Source: UBA3774 sp045600025
Lineage (GTDB): Bacteria; Bacillota; Clostridia; Lachnospirales; Lachnospiraceae
Direction of reading: 5' to 3'
Length of the DNA stretch: 12,854 bases
NCBI GenBank assembly: GCA_045600025.1
Contig: JAZRXC010000021.1
Location: 1-12,854 of the forward strand
How positions within the stretch are numbered: position 1 is the first letter of the stretch; the number at the start of each line of letters is the position of its first letter. Made by a program: the position numbers and the translations under genes. Positions 6,692 through 12,854 of this stretch are shown here, piece after piece. The notes beneath the pieces were generated by a model. The model did not search any database. It was not told the DNA's origin and saw only the letters and a list, made by a program, of their open reading frames with translations.

Positions 6692-7250
6692 AGGAGGTGA
6701 TTCCTTTCTTTTCCAATTCTGAACGAAGCTTTCTTTTGGCGCGGGAGAGCAGCATCTCAAAGGCATGAAGAGATTTTCCTGATATGGCGGCTGCCTCTTT
6801 GTTTGAGAGCTCTTCAAAATATACCAGCCAGATAGCCTGTGCGTAATCAGCGGAAAGAGTGCAAAGCGCCTGATGCAGTATAATCCGCTGCTCGTCTTTT
6901 AAGTACATTTGCTCCGCGGATAGAACCTCTGCCGCCTGCGTGCCTTCATCAAGAGTTTCCTCCGGGCGGGCTCTCCGCAGGAAATCAATAGCCATATTTC
7001 TTCCTATGGTATACAGCCACGTTTTGAAAGAAGCCTTGCCGGAGTAATGCGGCTTTTTCAGGGCGAGCTTAACGAAGGTATCCTCGGCGAGTTCCTCGGC
7101 GGTTCTGATATTTCCGGTAAATGTGTAGAGATAAAAAATCAGTCCGTCTTTGTATTCGCTTATGATGCCTGCGAGAGCGTCATCATCGCCCCTGCAATAT
7201 GCTTTGTAATTTGCTTCTCCTATCAAGGCTGTCTTCCTTCGTTCAACCAT
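6678..7250 (-). CDS. ECF-type RNA polymerase sigma factor
   Basis: A 190-residue sigma-70 family regulator, the usual size for an ECF sigma. Region 2 runs from about residue 20 to 95 and includes ELAEDTFVKLALKKPHYSG, then SFKTWLYTIGRNMAIDFLRRARPEE, the classic region 2.3-2.4 sequence. Region 4 (about 120-185) includes LSADYAQAIWLVYFEELSNKEAAAISGKS and the recognition helix before SRAKRKLRSEL. The start is uncertain. ATG 7250 has no ribosome site and overlaps a TATAAT sequence. An in-frame TTG at 7226-7224 follows GAAGGAAG with good spacing and would give 182 residues. The longer form is reported. The gene overlaps the following membrane-protein gene, so the pair should be translated together, and it is divergent from secG. 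Confidence 0.92.
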   Translation of the reverse strand: MVERRKTALIGEANYKAYCRGDDDALAGIISEYKDGLIFYLYTFTGNIRTAEELAEDTFVKLALKKPHYSGKASFKTWLYTIGRNMAIDFLRRARPEETLDEGTQAAEVLSAEQMYLKDEQRIILHQALCTLSADYAQAIWLVYFEELSNKEAAAISGKSLHAFEMLLSRAKRKLRSELEKKGITSYEKF

Positions 7251-7300
7251 TATACGATAAAATATGTAAAAAACTCACACTTTTTCAGGCAAAAAAATAC

Positions 7301-7329
7301 TTGCATTTTATTACCGCATAATATACAAT
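7301..7329 (+). promoter_or_regulatory. Probable secG promoter
   Basis: TTGCAT (7301-7306) and TACAAT (7324-7329) are separated by 17 bases. The -10 is one base from consensus, while the -35 keeps only the TTG. The element lies 30 bases ahead of the secG start, leaving a short leader that carries the ribosome site. Confidence 0.42.
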
Positions 7330-7358
7330 AACAAGGCTATTTGTCAGGAGGATATGAC

Positions 7359-7598
7359 ATGGAAGTTATACAGATAATATTAACCATACTTCTGGTTCTT
7401 ATAAGTATTGCGCTGTGCGTAGTTGTTCTTATGCAGGAAGGTAAAGAAGGCGGACTTGGCGCTATGGCAGGTGCTGCCGGCGAATCATACGTGTCCAAAA
7501 ACAGAGCACGCACACCCGAAGGCAGACTTTCGACTCTTACCAAGATTCTCGGTATTGCCTTTATGGTGCTGGCACTTCTTCTTAATATTATAGCATAA
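7359..7598 (+). CDS. secG: Preprotein translocase subunit SecG
   Basis: A 79-residue membrane protein that associates with SecYE and assists SecA-driven export. ATG 7359 follows AGGAGG at 7346-7351; an in-frame TTG at 7341 is passed over. Two membrane spans are visible at about 3-24 and 58-78, joined by a cytoplasmic loop. The loop holds LMQEGKEGGLGAMAGAAGESY, matching the conserved VLLQ-x-G-K-G-G-L-x-x-x-x-G-G pattern of SecG, with Ala in part of the glycine run. Length is typical. It is followed after 61 bases by smpB, with a stem-loop between. In many Firmicutes rnr (RNase R) stands between these two; it is absent here. Confidence 0.93.
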   Translation: MEVIQIILTILLVLISIALCVVVLMQEGKEGGLGAMAGAAGESYVSKNRARTPEGRLSTLTKILGIAFMVLALLLNIIA

Positions 7599-7616
7599 GC
7601 ATATTTGAGATACTAT

Positions 7617-7653
7617 TTAGAGCCCGGGGCATGCCTTGGGCTCTAACTATTTT
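7617..7653 (+). terminator. Stem-loop between secG and smpB, terminator or attenuator
   Basis: TTAGAGCCC (7617-7625) pairs perfectly with GGGCTCTAA (7638-7646) around a 12-base loop that itself contains GGCATGCC, and CTATTTT follows. The stem is strong but the T run is weak. It ends 13 bases before the smpB start, so no room remains for a separate smpB promoter downstream. Partial read-through of secG transcripts is the likely route to smpB. Confidence 0.55.
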
Positions 7654-7659
7654 AAGAGA

Positions 7660-8130
7660 ATGGGAAAAGATACAGAAAAGCTGATAGCAGCAAATAAAAA
7701 AGCATATCACGATTATTTTATAGAAGAGACCTACGAAGCGGGAATCGAACTCGCCGGCACGGAGGTCAAGTCACTGCGTCTCGGCAAATGCAGCTTAAAG
7801 GAGGCTTTCGTTCATCCGAAAAACGGAGAACTTCTCATCGAAGGCATGCATATCAGTCCTTACGAAAAAGGAAATATTTTCAACAAGGATCCGCTCAGAG
7901 TAAGGAGGCTTCTTCTTCACAAGTCGGAGATTAACCGCCTCATGGGAGCCGCTGAGCAAAAAGGCTATACCATAGTCCCGCTTAAGTGCTACTTCAAAGG
8001 CAGCCTTGTCAAGGTCGAAATAGGTCTCGCCAAAGGTAAGAAGTTGTACGACAAGCGAGAAACCGAAGCAAAGAAAACTGCCGCACGCGACATGGAACGT
8101 GCATTTGCAGACAGAGACAGGGAGAAATAA
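7660..8130 (+). CDS. smpB: SsrA-binding protein SmpB
   Basis: A 156-residue partner of tmRNA. It delivers the charged tmRNA to stalled ribosomes so that incomplete proteins are tagged and released. ATG 7660 gives a normal SmpB N-terminus (NKKAYHDYFIEETYEAGIEL). Further family blocks are GTEVKSLRLGKCSLKEAF, then the tail GLAKGKKLYDKRETEAKKTAARDMERAF, which inserts into the ribosomal decoding path. Only a weak AAGAGA lies immediately before the start, so translation may be inefficient or depend on the upstream stem-loop. An alternative TTG at 7636 falls inside that stem-loop and is unlikely. The next gene begins one base after the stop. No ssrA gene is recognisable in the window. Confidence 0.95.
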   Translation: MGKDTEKLIAANKKAYHDYFIEETYEAGIELAGTEVKSLRLGKCSLKEAFVHPKNGELLIEGMHISPYEKGNIFNKDPLRVRRLLLHKSEINRLMGAAEQKGYTIVPLKCYFKGSLVKVEIGLAKGKKLYDKRETEAKKTAARDMERAFADRDREK

Positions 8131-8131
8131 A

Positions 8132-9883
8132 TTGTCAAAAGAAGGTGGCGACCAAAAAGTAAGCCTCGCAAGGCTATGCGGATATTACGGTAATTATAAG
8201 AAACTCTTTGCGGCTGATATGGCGCTTGTTGTCATTAACAGCGCAGCGGCACTTGTAATACCGCTTGTGGTAAGGTACGTCACATCAGAATTGATATATC
8301 AAGGCTCGGAGGATATAGTAAGCGGCATCATTAAGGTTGCGATTGCCCTCCTCGGACTGATAGCTATCGAAACCTACTCAAAATATCTTATAACATACTG
8401 GGGCCATTACATGGGCCTGTCTATTGAGTCCGACATGCGAAAAGAAATCTTTTCCAAGATGCAAGGACTCTCTTTTTCATTTTATGATGACGCAAAAGTC
8501 GGCAAGCTCATGAGCCGCATAACAAATGACCTCTTTGATATCTCTGAGCTTATGCATCACGGCCCCGAGAATATCCTTCTCGCATTTCTCAAGATAACCG
8601 GCGCGCTTATTATACTGCTCGGCATTAATCCCTGGCTGTCGCTCGCGGCATTCATCCTTGTACCTTTTCTGATTTGGTTCTCTATCAGCCTTAATGATAA
8701 GATGCGCAAAGCGTACAGAAAAAACCGTGAAAAGATTTCCGAGATTAATGCGCGCATTGAAGATAATCTTTCCGGCATACGCGTGGTAAAATCATTTGCC
8801 AATGAGCAAATGGAAGAAAATAAATTCGATGTCGGCAATCAGGGCTTTAAAGATGCGAAGAAAAACAGCTACCACTTTATGGGAGTATTCCATTCCGGAA
8901 TCGGAGCTTTTTCTACACTTGTGCAGGCCTGCGTAATAGTAGTCGGAGCTTTGCTGATAGCCGGCGATAAGCTTGAAATCAGTGATCTTATAACATTTGT
9001 ACTGTATATTGACGTCTTTGTAACACCGATCAGAACAATCGCTGATTTTACCGAACAGTTCCAGAACGGATATACCGGATTTGAACGCTTCTGCGAAATA
9101 GTAGATATAGTGCCTGACATTGAAGACGCGCCGGATGCGACTAATCTTACGGACGTAACCGGCAAGATAGATTTCCGTGATGTTTCATTCCGCTATTCGA
9201 CAAAAGATAAAGAAGTACTCCACAAGATAAATCTTTCAATACCGGCGGGATCTTACACCGCGCTGGTCGGACCTTCGGGAGCGGGCAAGACAACTCTGTG
9301 CTCACTCATTCCGCGCTTTTATGATATTAATTCAGGAAGCATTTTGATAGACGGAACCGATATCAGAACCGTAACACAAAAGAGCCTCCGAAGCCATATC
9401 GGAATAGTTCAGCAGGACATATACCTCTTTGCCGGAACCATAGCCGATAACATCGCATACGGAAAACCCGGGGCAACAAGAAGCGAGATAGAAGACGCGG
9501 CAAGATTTGCCAATGCGCATGATTTTATTATGTCGCTTCCGGACGGGTATGATACAGATGTCGGGCAACACGGCATAAAGCTGTCCGGCGGTCAGAAGCA
9601 ACGTATTTCAATCGCGCGAGTATTTTTAAAGAACCCGCCGATACTGATATTTGATGAGGCGACCTCTGCACTTGATAATGAAAGCGAGAGAGCGGTTCAG
9701 GATTCGCTTGAAGTTTTGGCGCACGGAAGGACAACACTTGTCATTGCGCACAGGCTTACTACCATTCAAAACGCAGAACGCATTCTGGTTATGACTGAAG
9801 ACGGCATAACGGAAAGCGGTACTCACGAGGAGCTTCTCGCTGCCGGCGGCACCTACGCGTCATATTATCAGATGTATCTGTAA
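8132..9883 (+). CDS. ABC half-exporter with fused membrane and ATPase domains (MsbA/BmrA type)
   Basis: A 583-residue exporter that would act as a homodimer, or as a heterodimer with a partner not in the window. TTG 8132 is chosen as start because GGGAG lies 7 bases before it and the gene then begins directly after smpB; an in-frame GTG at 8099 would overlap smpB. Residues 1-310 form the six-span membrane domain, with the typical FDDAKVGKLMSRITND and IEDNLSGIRVVKSFANEQ coupling segments. The ATPase has Walker A GPSGAGKT (about 380-387), QQD of the Q-loop, signature LSGGQ (484-488), Walker B ILIFDEA with D508 and E509, and the switch H540 in IAHR. All catalytic residues are intact. The substrate is unknown; relatives move drugs, lipids or peptides. 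It is probably co-transcribed with smpB. A weak GCCT/AGGC hairpin follows the stop, so read-through to pta is possible. Confidence 0.93.
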   Translation: MSKEGGDQKVSLARLCGYYGNYKKLFAADMALVVINSAAALVIPLVVRYVTSELIYQGSEDIVSGIIKVAIALLGLIAIETYSKYLITYWGHYMGLSIESDMRKEIFSKMQGLSFSFYDDAKVGKLMSRITNDLFDISELMHHGPENILLAFLKITGALIILLGINPWLSLAAFILVPFLIWFSISLNDKMRKAYRKNREKISEINARIEDNLSGIRVVKSFANEQMEENKFDVGNQGFKDAKKNSYHFMGVFHSGIGAFSTLVQACVIVVGALLIAGDKLEISDLITFVLYIDVFVTPIRTIADFTEQFQNGYTGFERFCEIVDIVPDIEDAPDATNLTDVTGKIDFRDVSFRYSTKDKEVLHKINLSIPAGSYTALVGPSGAGKTTLCSLIPRFYDINSGSILIDGTDIRTVTQKSLRSHIGIVQQDIYLFAGTIADNIAYGKPGATRSEIEDAARFANAHDFIMSLPDGYDTDVGQHGIKLSGGQKQRISIARVFLKNPPILIFDEATSALDNESERAVQDSLEVLAHGRTTLVIAHRLTTIQNAERILVMTEDGITESGTHEELLAAGGTYASYYQMYL

Positions 9884-9973
9884 TCGCCTGTAGAGGCAAA
9901 AGAATGCTTGCTTTTAGGCCCTTCAGCGAGTAAACTTAAGGGAGTAAATCACGCGAAAGCGAAAGGAGATATT

Positions 9974-10966
9974 ATGGGATTTATAGAACAGATTAAGCAG
10001 AGAGCAGCTGCTGATAAGAAGAGAATTATTCTGCCCGAGTCAATGGATAAGCGCACTTATGATGCAGCAATGACCATTAAGAAGGAAGGCTTTGCCGATA
10101 TCATCATGATTGCCAAGAAAGAAGACCTTGCAGCATTTGCTGAGTATGATCTTACAGGTATTACCGTAGTTGATCCCGACACCGATCCCCGCACTCAGGG
10201 CTACATTGATAAGCTTGTTGAGCTGCGTAGCGCAAAGGGCATGACTCCCGAAGAAGCTAAGAACATTCTCAGCACTGATTATACATATTATGGCGTAATG
10301 ATGGTTAAGATGGGCGATGCGGACGGACTCGTATCCGGCGCTTGCCATTCAACTGCAAATACCCTTCGTCCTTGCCTTCAGGTTCTTAAGACCAAGCCCG
10401 GCACGAAGCTTGTATCAACATTCTTCGTAATGTCAGTTCCGAACTGCGAATACGGTGAGAACGGTACATTTGTATTCTCTGACTGTGGCCTGTGCCAGGA
10501 TCCCACATCTGATGAGCTTGCATCAATTGCAAATTCATCTGCTGAGTCTTTCAAGGCACTTGTAGGCGATGATCCCAGAGTAGCTTTCTTAAGCCATTCA
10601 ACCAAGGGCAGCGCTAAGCATGCCCTTATCGATAAAGTAACGGCAGCAGTAGCAGCAGCCCATGAGCAGTTCCCCGAGCTCAACTGTGACGGCGAGCTTC
10701 AGCTCGATGCAGCTATCGTTCCTTCGGTAGGCGCTTCAAAGGCTCCCGGCAGCCCTGTAGCAGGTAAGGCAAATGTCCTCATCTTCCCGAACCTTGATGC
10801 AGGAAATATCGGCTACAAGCTTGTACAGCGTCTCGGCAAGGCAGAAGCTTACGGCCCCGTAACTCAGGGCATTGCAGCTCCTGTCAATGACCTGTCTCGC
10901 GGCTGCTCCGCAGACGATATCGTAGGAGTAGTTGCAATTACTGCAGTACAGTGTCAGATGCAGTAA
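9974..10966 (+). CDS. pta: Phosphate acetyltransferase
   Basis: A 330-residue enzyme that interconverts acetyl-CoA plus phosphate and acetyl phosphate plus CoA (EC 2.3.1.8). This is the first step of acetate formation coupled to ATP by acetate kinase. ATG 9974 follows AAAGGAG at 9962-9968; the frame extends upstream to 9908 without a ribosome site. Family sequences include IILPESMDKRTYDAA at the N-terminus, DADGLVSGACHSTANTLRP, SHSTKGSAKH, and near the C-terminus FPNLDAGNIGYKLVQRLG and PVNDLSRGCSADDI, with the Ser-Arg pair of the active site. Length matches the short clostridial form without the extra N-terminal domain. Codons are strongly biased, as expected for high expression. It stands alone: a strong terminator follows and ackA, its usual partner, is not next door. 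Confidence 0.96.
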   Translation: MGFIEQIKQRAAADKKRIILPESMDKRTYDAAMTIKKEGFADIIMIAKKEDLAAFAEYDLTGITVVDPDTDPRTQGYIDKLVELRSAKGMTPEEAKNILSTDYTYYGVMMVKMGDADGLVSGACHSTANTLRPCLQVLKTKPGTKLVSTFFVMSVPNCEYGENGTFVFSDCGLCQDPTSDELASIANSSAESFKALVGDDPRVAFLSHSTKGSAKHALIDKVTAAVAAAHEQFPELNCDGELQLDAAIVPSVGASKAPGSPVAGKANVLIFPNLDAGNIGYKLVQRLGKAEAYGPVTQGIAAPVNDLSRGCSADDIVGVVAITAVQCQMQ

Positions 10967-11010
10967 AACATTTATTATAAAGCTGATTACGTTTGGCAGA
11001 TATTTAACCG

Positions 11011-11053
11011 AACCGGCGGTAACGGTATAAAAACTGCTACCACCGGTTTTTTA
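11011..11053 (+). terminator. Intrinsic terminator after pta
   Basis: AACCGGCGGTA (11011-11021) pairs with TACCACCGGTT (11038-11048), with a single C-A mismatch, and a run of T follows the stem. It closes the pta transcript 44 bases after the stop. Confidence 0.87.
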
Positions 11054-11114
11054 TATAGAAGTGACGCCCCACCTTTTCGGTGTTGTATTACAGAATTACA
11101 AGAGAGATTTTATT

Positions 11115-12854
11115 ATGAAAAAACTACTTAATTTATTACTCACAGCAGTGATGCTTTGCTTTATGCTTGTAGTGTTCGCTATGCCGGCGGCAGCGAAAGA
11201 GTTCACCTGCGAAACCTGGGATGACGTTGCATATGCAATCGAAAATGGCGGCAGTGATGTAAATATTATTTTGGAAAATAATATTTATTCAATTTATGAA
11301 ATAGATATAAACAGACCATGTACTATTGATATAAGAGGTAGATCTAAAGCCAGAGAGTACATAATAACTGACTATTATAAAAATAACACCAGATTATTTA
11401 CCATCAGTTCAGATGATGTAAGATTGAATCTTAATGATTTAAGCGTGCACAACTTTAAAGCGAACTTAGAAAAAGGCGGAGTTATTTATGTCACAGGTGA
11501 GGACTGTGTCATAGATGGAGGCAATTTTACAGAATGCGCAGCGAAACGTGGCGGGGCCATATATCTTGAAGATGGAAGTTCTACCACCATTAAGAATGCA
11601 TATTTTGCCAATAACTGGAATTCTGACGAAGGCAGTGCCATTTATGCTAATGACGATGCAGTGATTGATCATTGCACATTTGAGCACAATATTTCATATT
11701 ATGCCGGAGGCGCCATCTATGATAATAATGACTATGGTGAAGTTAGGATCACATGGTGCAGCTTTGACGGCAACCAAGCAATTGATATTAAAACAGGTAA
11801 AGAAGGCCTTGGAATGTGGGTTTATGGCGGCGGTGATGCTGTTGTTGACTACTGTACATTCAGCGGTGGTGACACAGAGTATTATTATTATGATTGTGAA
11901 TCGGTAACAAACTCTGTTGGTTCTACAGAACCTCAGCCGTTTATAAGACCGCGCGCATCCCAATATGCGCAGAACGCTATGGATAATAACGAATATTGCG
12001 ATGTTATACGCCGCGATGAATACCAGCCTGTACAAAGTGACAAAGGATATTTCACTGTTACAGCAGATGCATCTGACGTATTCGGATGGAGAGCGACAGA
12101 CGATTCCCCTCTGACAATCACAGCTGAGGAAGGCTATATTATCACCGCTATAGAAGGCCATGTGCCTGCTCACCAACATAATGGGGCAAAAGATTTTGAA
12201 TATCTCATAACGGATCACGGAATAAAGAGTGTCGATGAGGCATATGTTGATCTGTTTGGTAGGGCAAGAGGCGATATCGATGTGTGGATCAAAGTAGGTG
12301 ATATATATTCTGATTCGGTTTCCCTTACGACACAGAAAGACATCTACAATCGGCATACTATGTTCTTTGACGAGTTTATCGTATATTTTGCGGAGGACAC
12401 CCCGGAAAACCGTCCGGTGATCGAAGATGTTTCGCCCGAATACACCCGTGACGGCGAAACCTATGATGTGTTTACATTCGATAGAGACACATACACCGCA
12501 GGCTCCGGCAGTGCTACAAGCGAATTGAAAGGGTTTTTGCTGACGGATACTGCTGTTCCCGCGAGAGGACATATATACGGTTGGGCTACCGATATCACGA
12601 TCACGGCACCCGAAGGATATACCATCACCCGTATTGAGGGCAAACCTGTTCACTTTGAAAACAACATAGTATTCTTAAATAGCAATGTTGGAACAATCGT
12701 GGATCAAGGAAAAACGCTTGCCGAAGATGGTATCGTGCGTATCAATGACATTAACGCAGGTTCTGTCGAAATCAGCTGTACCTCGGACTATGTCGAATTT
12801 GGCGAATTCCTTGTTTTCTATGAGAAGAATTCCGCTTTGGGTTCGGTCTTCTCC
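11115..12854 (+). CDS. Secreted parallel beta-helix protein with C-terminal repeated domains, cut by window edge
   Basis: The frame opens at ATG 11115, behind a modest AGAGAG site, and stays open for 580 codons to the edge. Residues 1-27 form a signal peptide (MKKLLNLLLTAVMLCFML..., with AAA-K at the likely cleavage). Residues about 60-265 look like a right-handed beta-helix, with recurring GG-x-IY and hydrophobic-D-x-C-x-F turns: GGVIYVTG, GGAIYLEDG, GSAIYANDD, GGAIYDNND, each followed by motifs such as IDHCTFEHN and VDYCTFSGG. This resembles the GGAI repeats of polymorphic outer-membrane proteins. Two related beta domains follow; compare LTITAEEGYIITAIEG after G324 with ITITAPEGYTITRIEG after G489. 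Anchor or cell-wall sorting signals, if any, are outside the window. The likely role is surface adhesion or binding to a carbohydrate; enzymatic activity is not shown. Confidence 0.8.
   Translation, partial: MKKLLNLLLTAVMLCFMLVVFAMPAAAKEFTCETWDDVAYAIENGGSDVNIILENNIYSIYEIDINRPCTIDIRGRSKAREYIITDYYKNNTRLFTISSDDVRLNLNDLSVHNFKANLEKGGVIYVTGEDCVIDGGNFTECAAKRGGAIYLEDGSSTTIKNAYFANNWNSDEGSAIYANDDAVIDHCTFEHNISYYAGGAIYDNNDYGEVRITWCSFDGNQAIDIKTGKEGLGMWVYGGGDAVVDYCTFSGGDTEYYYYDCESVTNSVGSTEPQPFIRPRASQYAQNAMDNNEYCDVIRRDEYQPVQSDKGYFTVTADASDVFGWRATDDSPLTITAEEGYIITAIEGHVPAHQHNGAKDFEYLITDHGIKSVDEAYVDLFGRARGDIDVWIKVGDIYSDSVSLTTQKDIYNRHTMFFDEFIVYFAEDTPENRPVIEDVSPEYTRDGETYDVFTFDRDTYTAGSGSATSELKGFLLTDTAVPARGHIYGWATDITITAPEGYTITRIEGKPVHFENNIVFLNSNVGTIVDQGKTLAEDGIVRINDINAGSVEISCTSDYVEFGEFLVFYEKNSALGSVFS

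Noticed and set aside
6692..6817. N-terminal extension of the membrane protein gene to 6817
   Set aside because: It lies fully inside the sigma factor coding sequence in another frame, and ATG 6691 gives a sensible topology.
9952..9961. CGC-GAAA-GCG mini-hairpin ahead of the pta ribosome site
   Set aside because: Only three base pairs; too small to claim a regulatory role.
11694..12653. A 319-codon open frame on the minus strand
   Set aside because: It is antisense to the secreted beta-helix gene, has Cys/Ile/Arg-rich composition with no recognisable domain, and no ribosome site. The plus-strand frame has a signal peptide and repeats.

Overview
The window looks like a chromosomal segment of a low-to-moderate GC Gram-positive bacterium of class Clostridia. 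I base this on strong AGGAGG-type ribosome binding sites, a SecG/SmpB/Pta core with clostridial-type sequences, a membrane-anchored AraC regulator, an ECF sigma gene coupled to a one-span membrane protein, and intrinsic terminators. I cannot name the genus from sequence alone.

Layout. (1) 1-3050: a TRAP transporter small permease (dctQ-type, minus strand, running off the left edge) diverges from a 742-residue regulator with two membrane spans, an extracytoplasmic sensor and a C-terminal AraC DNA-binding domain. The regulator probably senses a substrate and controls the transporter. (2) 3051-5386: an AT-rich accessory block. Two same-orientation, hairpin-rich repeats of about 185 bp (3170-3358 and 5002-5187) share 41 identical bases and bracket a divergent gene pair. 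The pair is a PD-(D/E)XK-nuclease-like protein (minus) and a small protein built of 16-residue beta repeats (plus). A 23-bp tandem repeat array (5198-5333) follows. (3) 5387-7250: an ECF sigma factor and a membrane protein that is probably its regulator, minus strand, overlapping by 14 bases. (4) 7359-9883: secG, smpB and an ABC half-exporter gene on the plus strand. (5) 9974-10966: pta, closed by a strong terminator and not followed by ackA. (6) 11115-12854: a secreted beta-helix protein, truncated by the right edge.

Housekeeping functions in the right half (secretion, trans-translation, acetyl-phosphate metabolism) sit beside variable surface and regulatory functions. The most unusual part is the block at 3170-5187. 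It has the form of a gene cassette bounded by direct copies of a structured non-coding element carrying GCGACA/TGTCGC hairpins. The gene pair inside it is divergently transcribed, and its intergenic region carries related GTGAC motifs. It could be a mobile, defence-type or self-regulating unit. That reading is inference; the repeats, hairpins and gene arrangement are directly visible.
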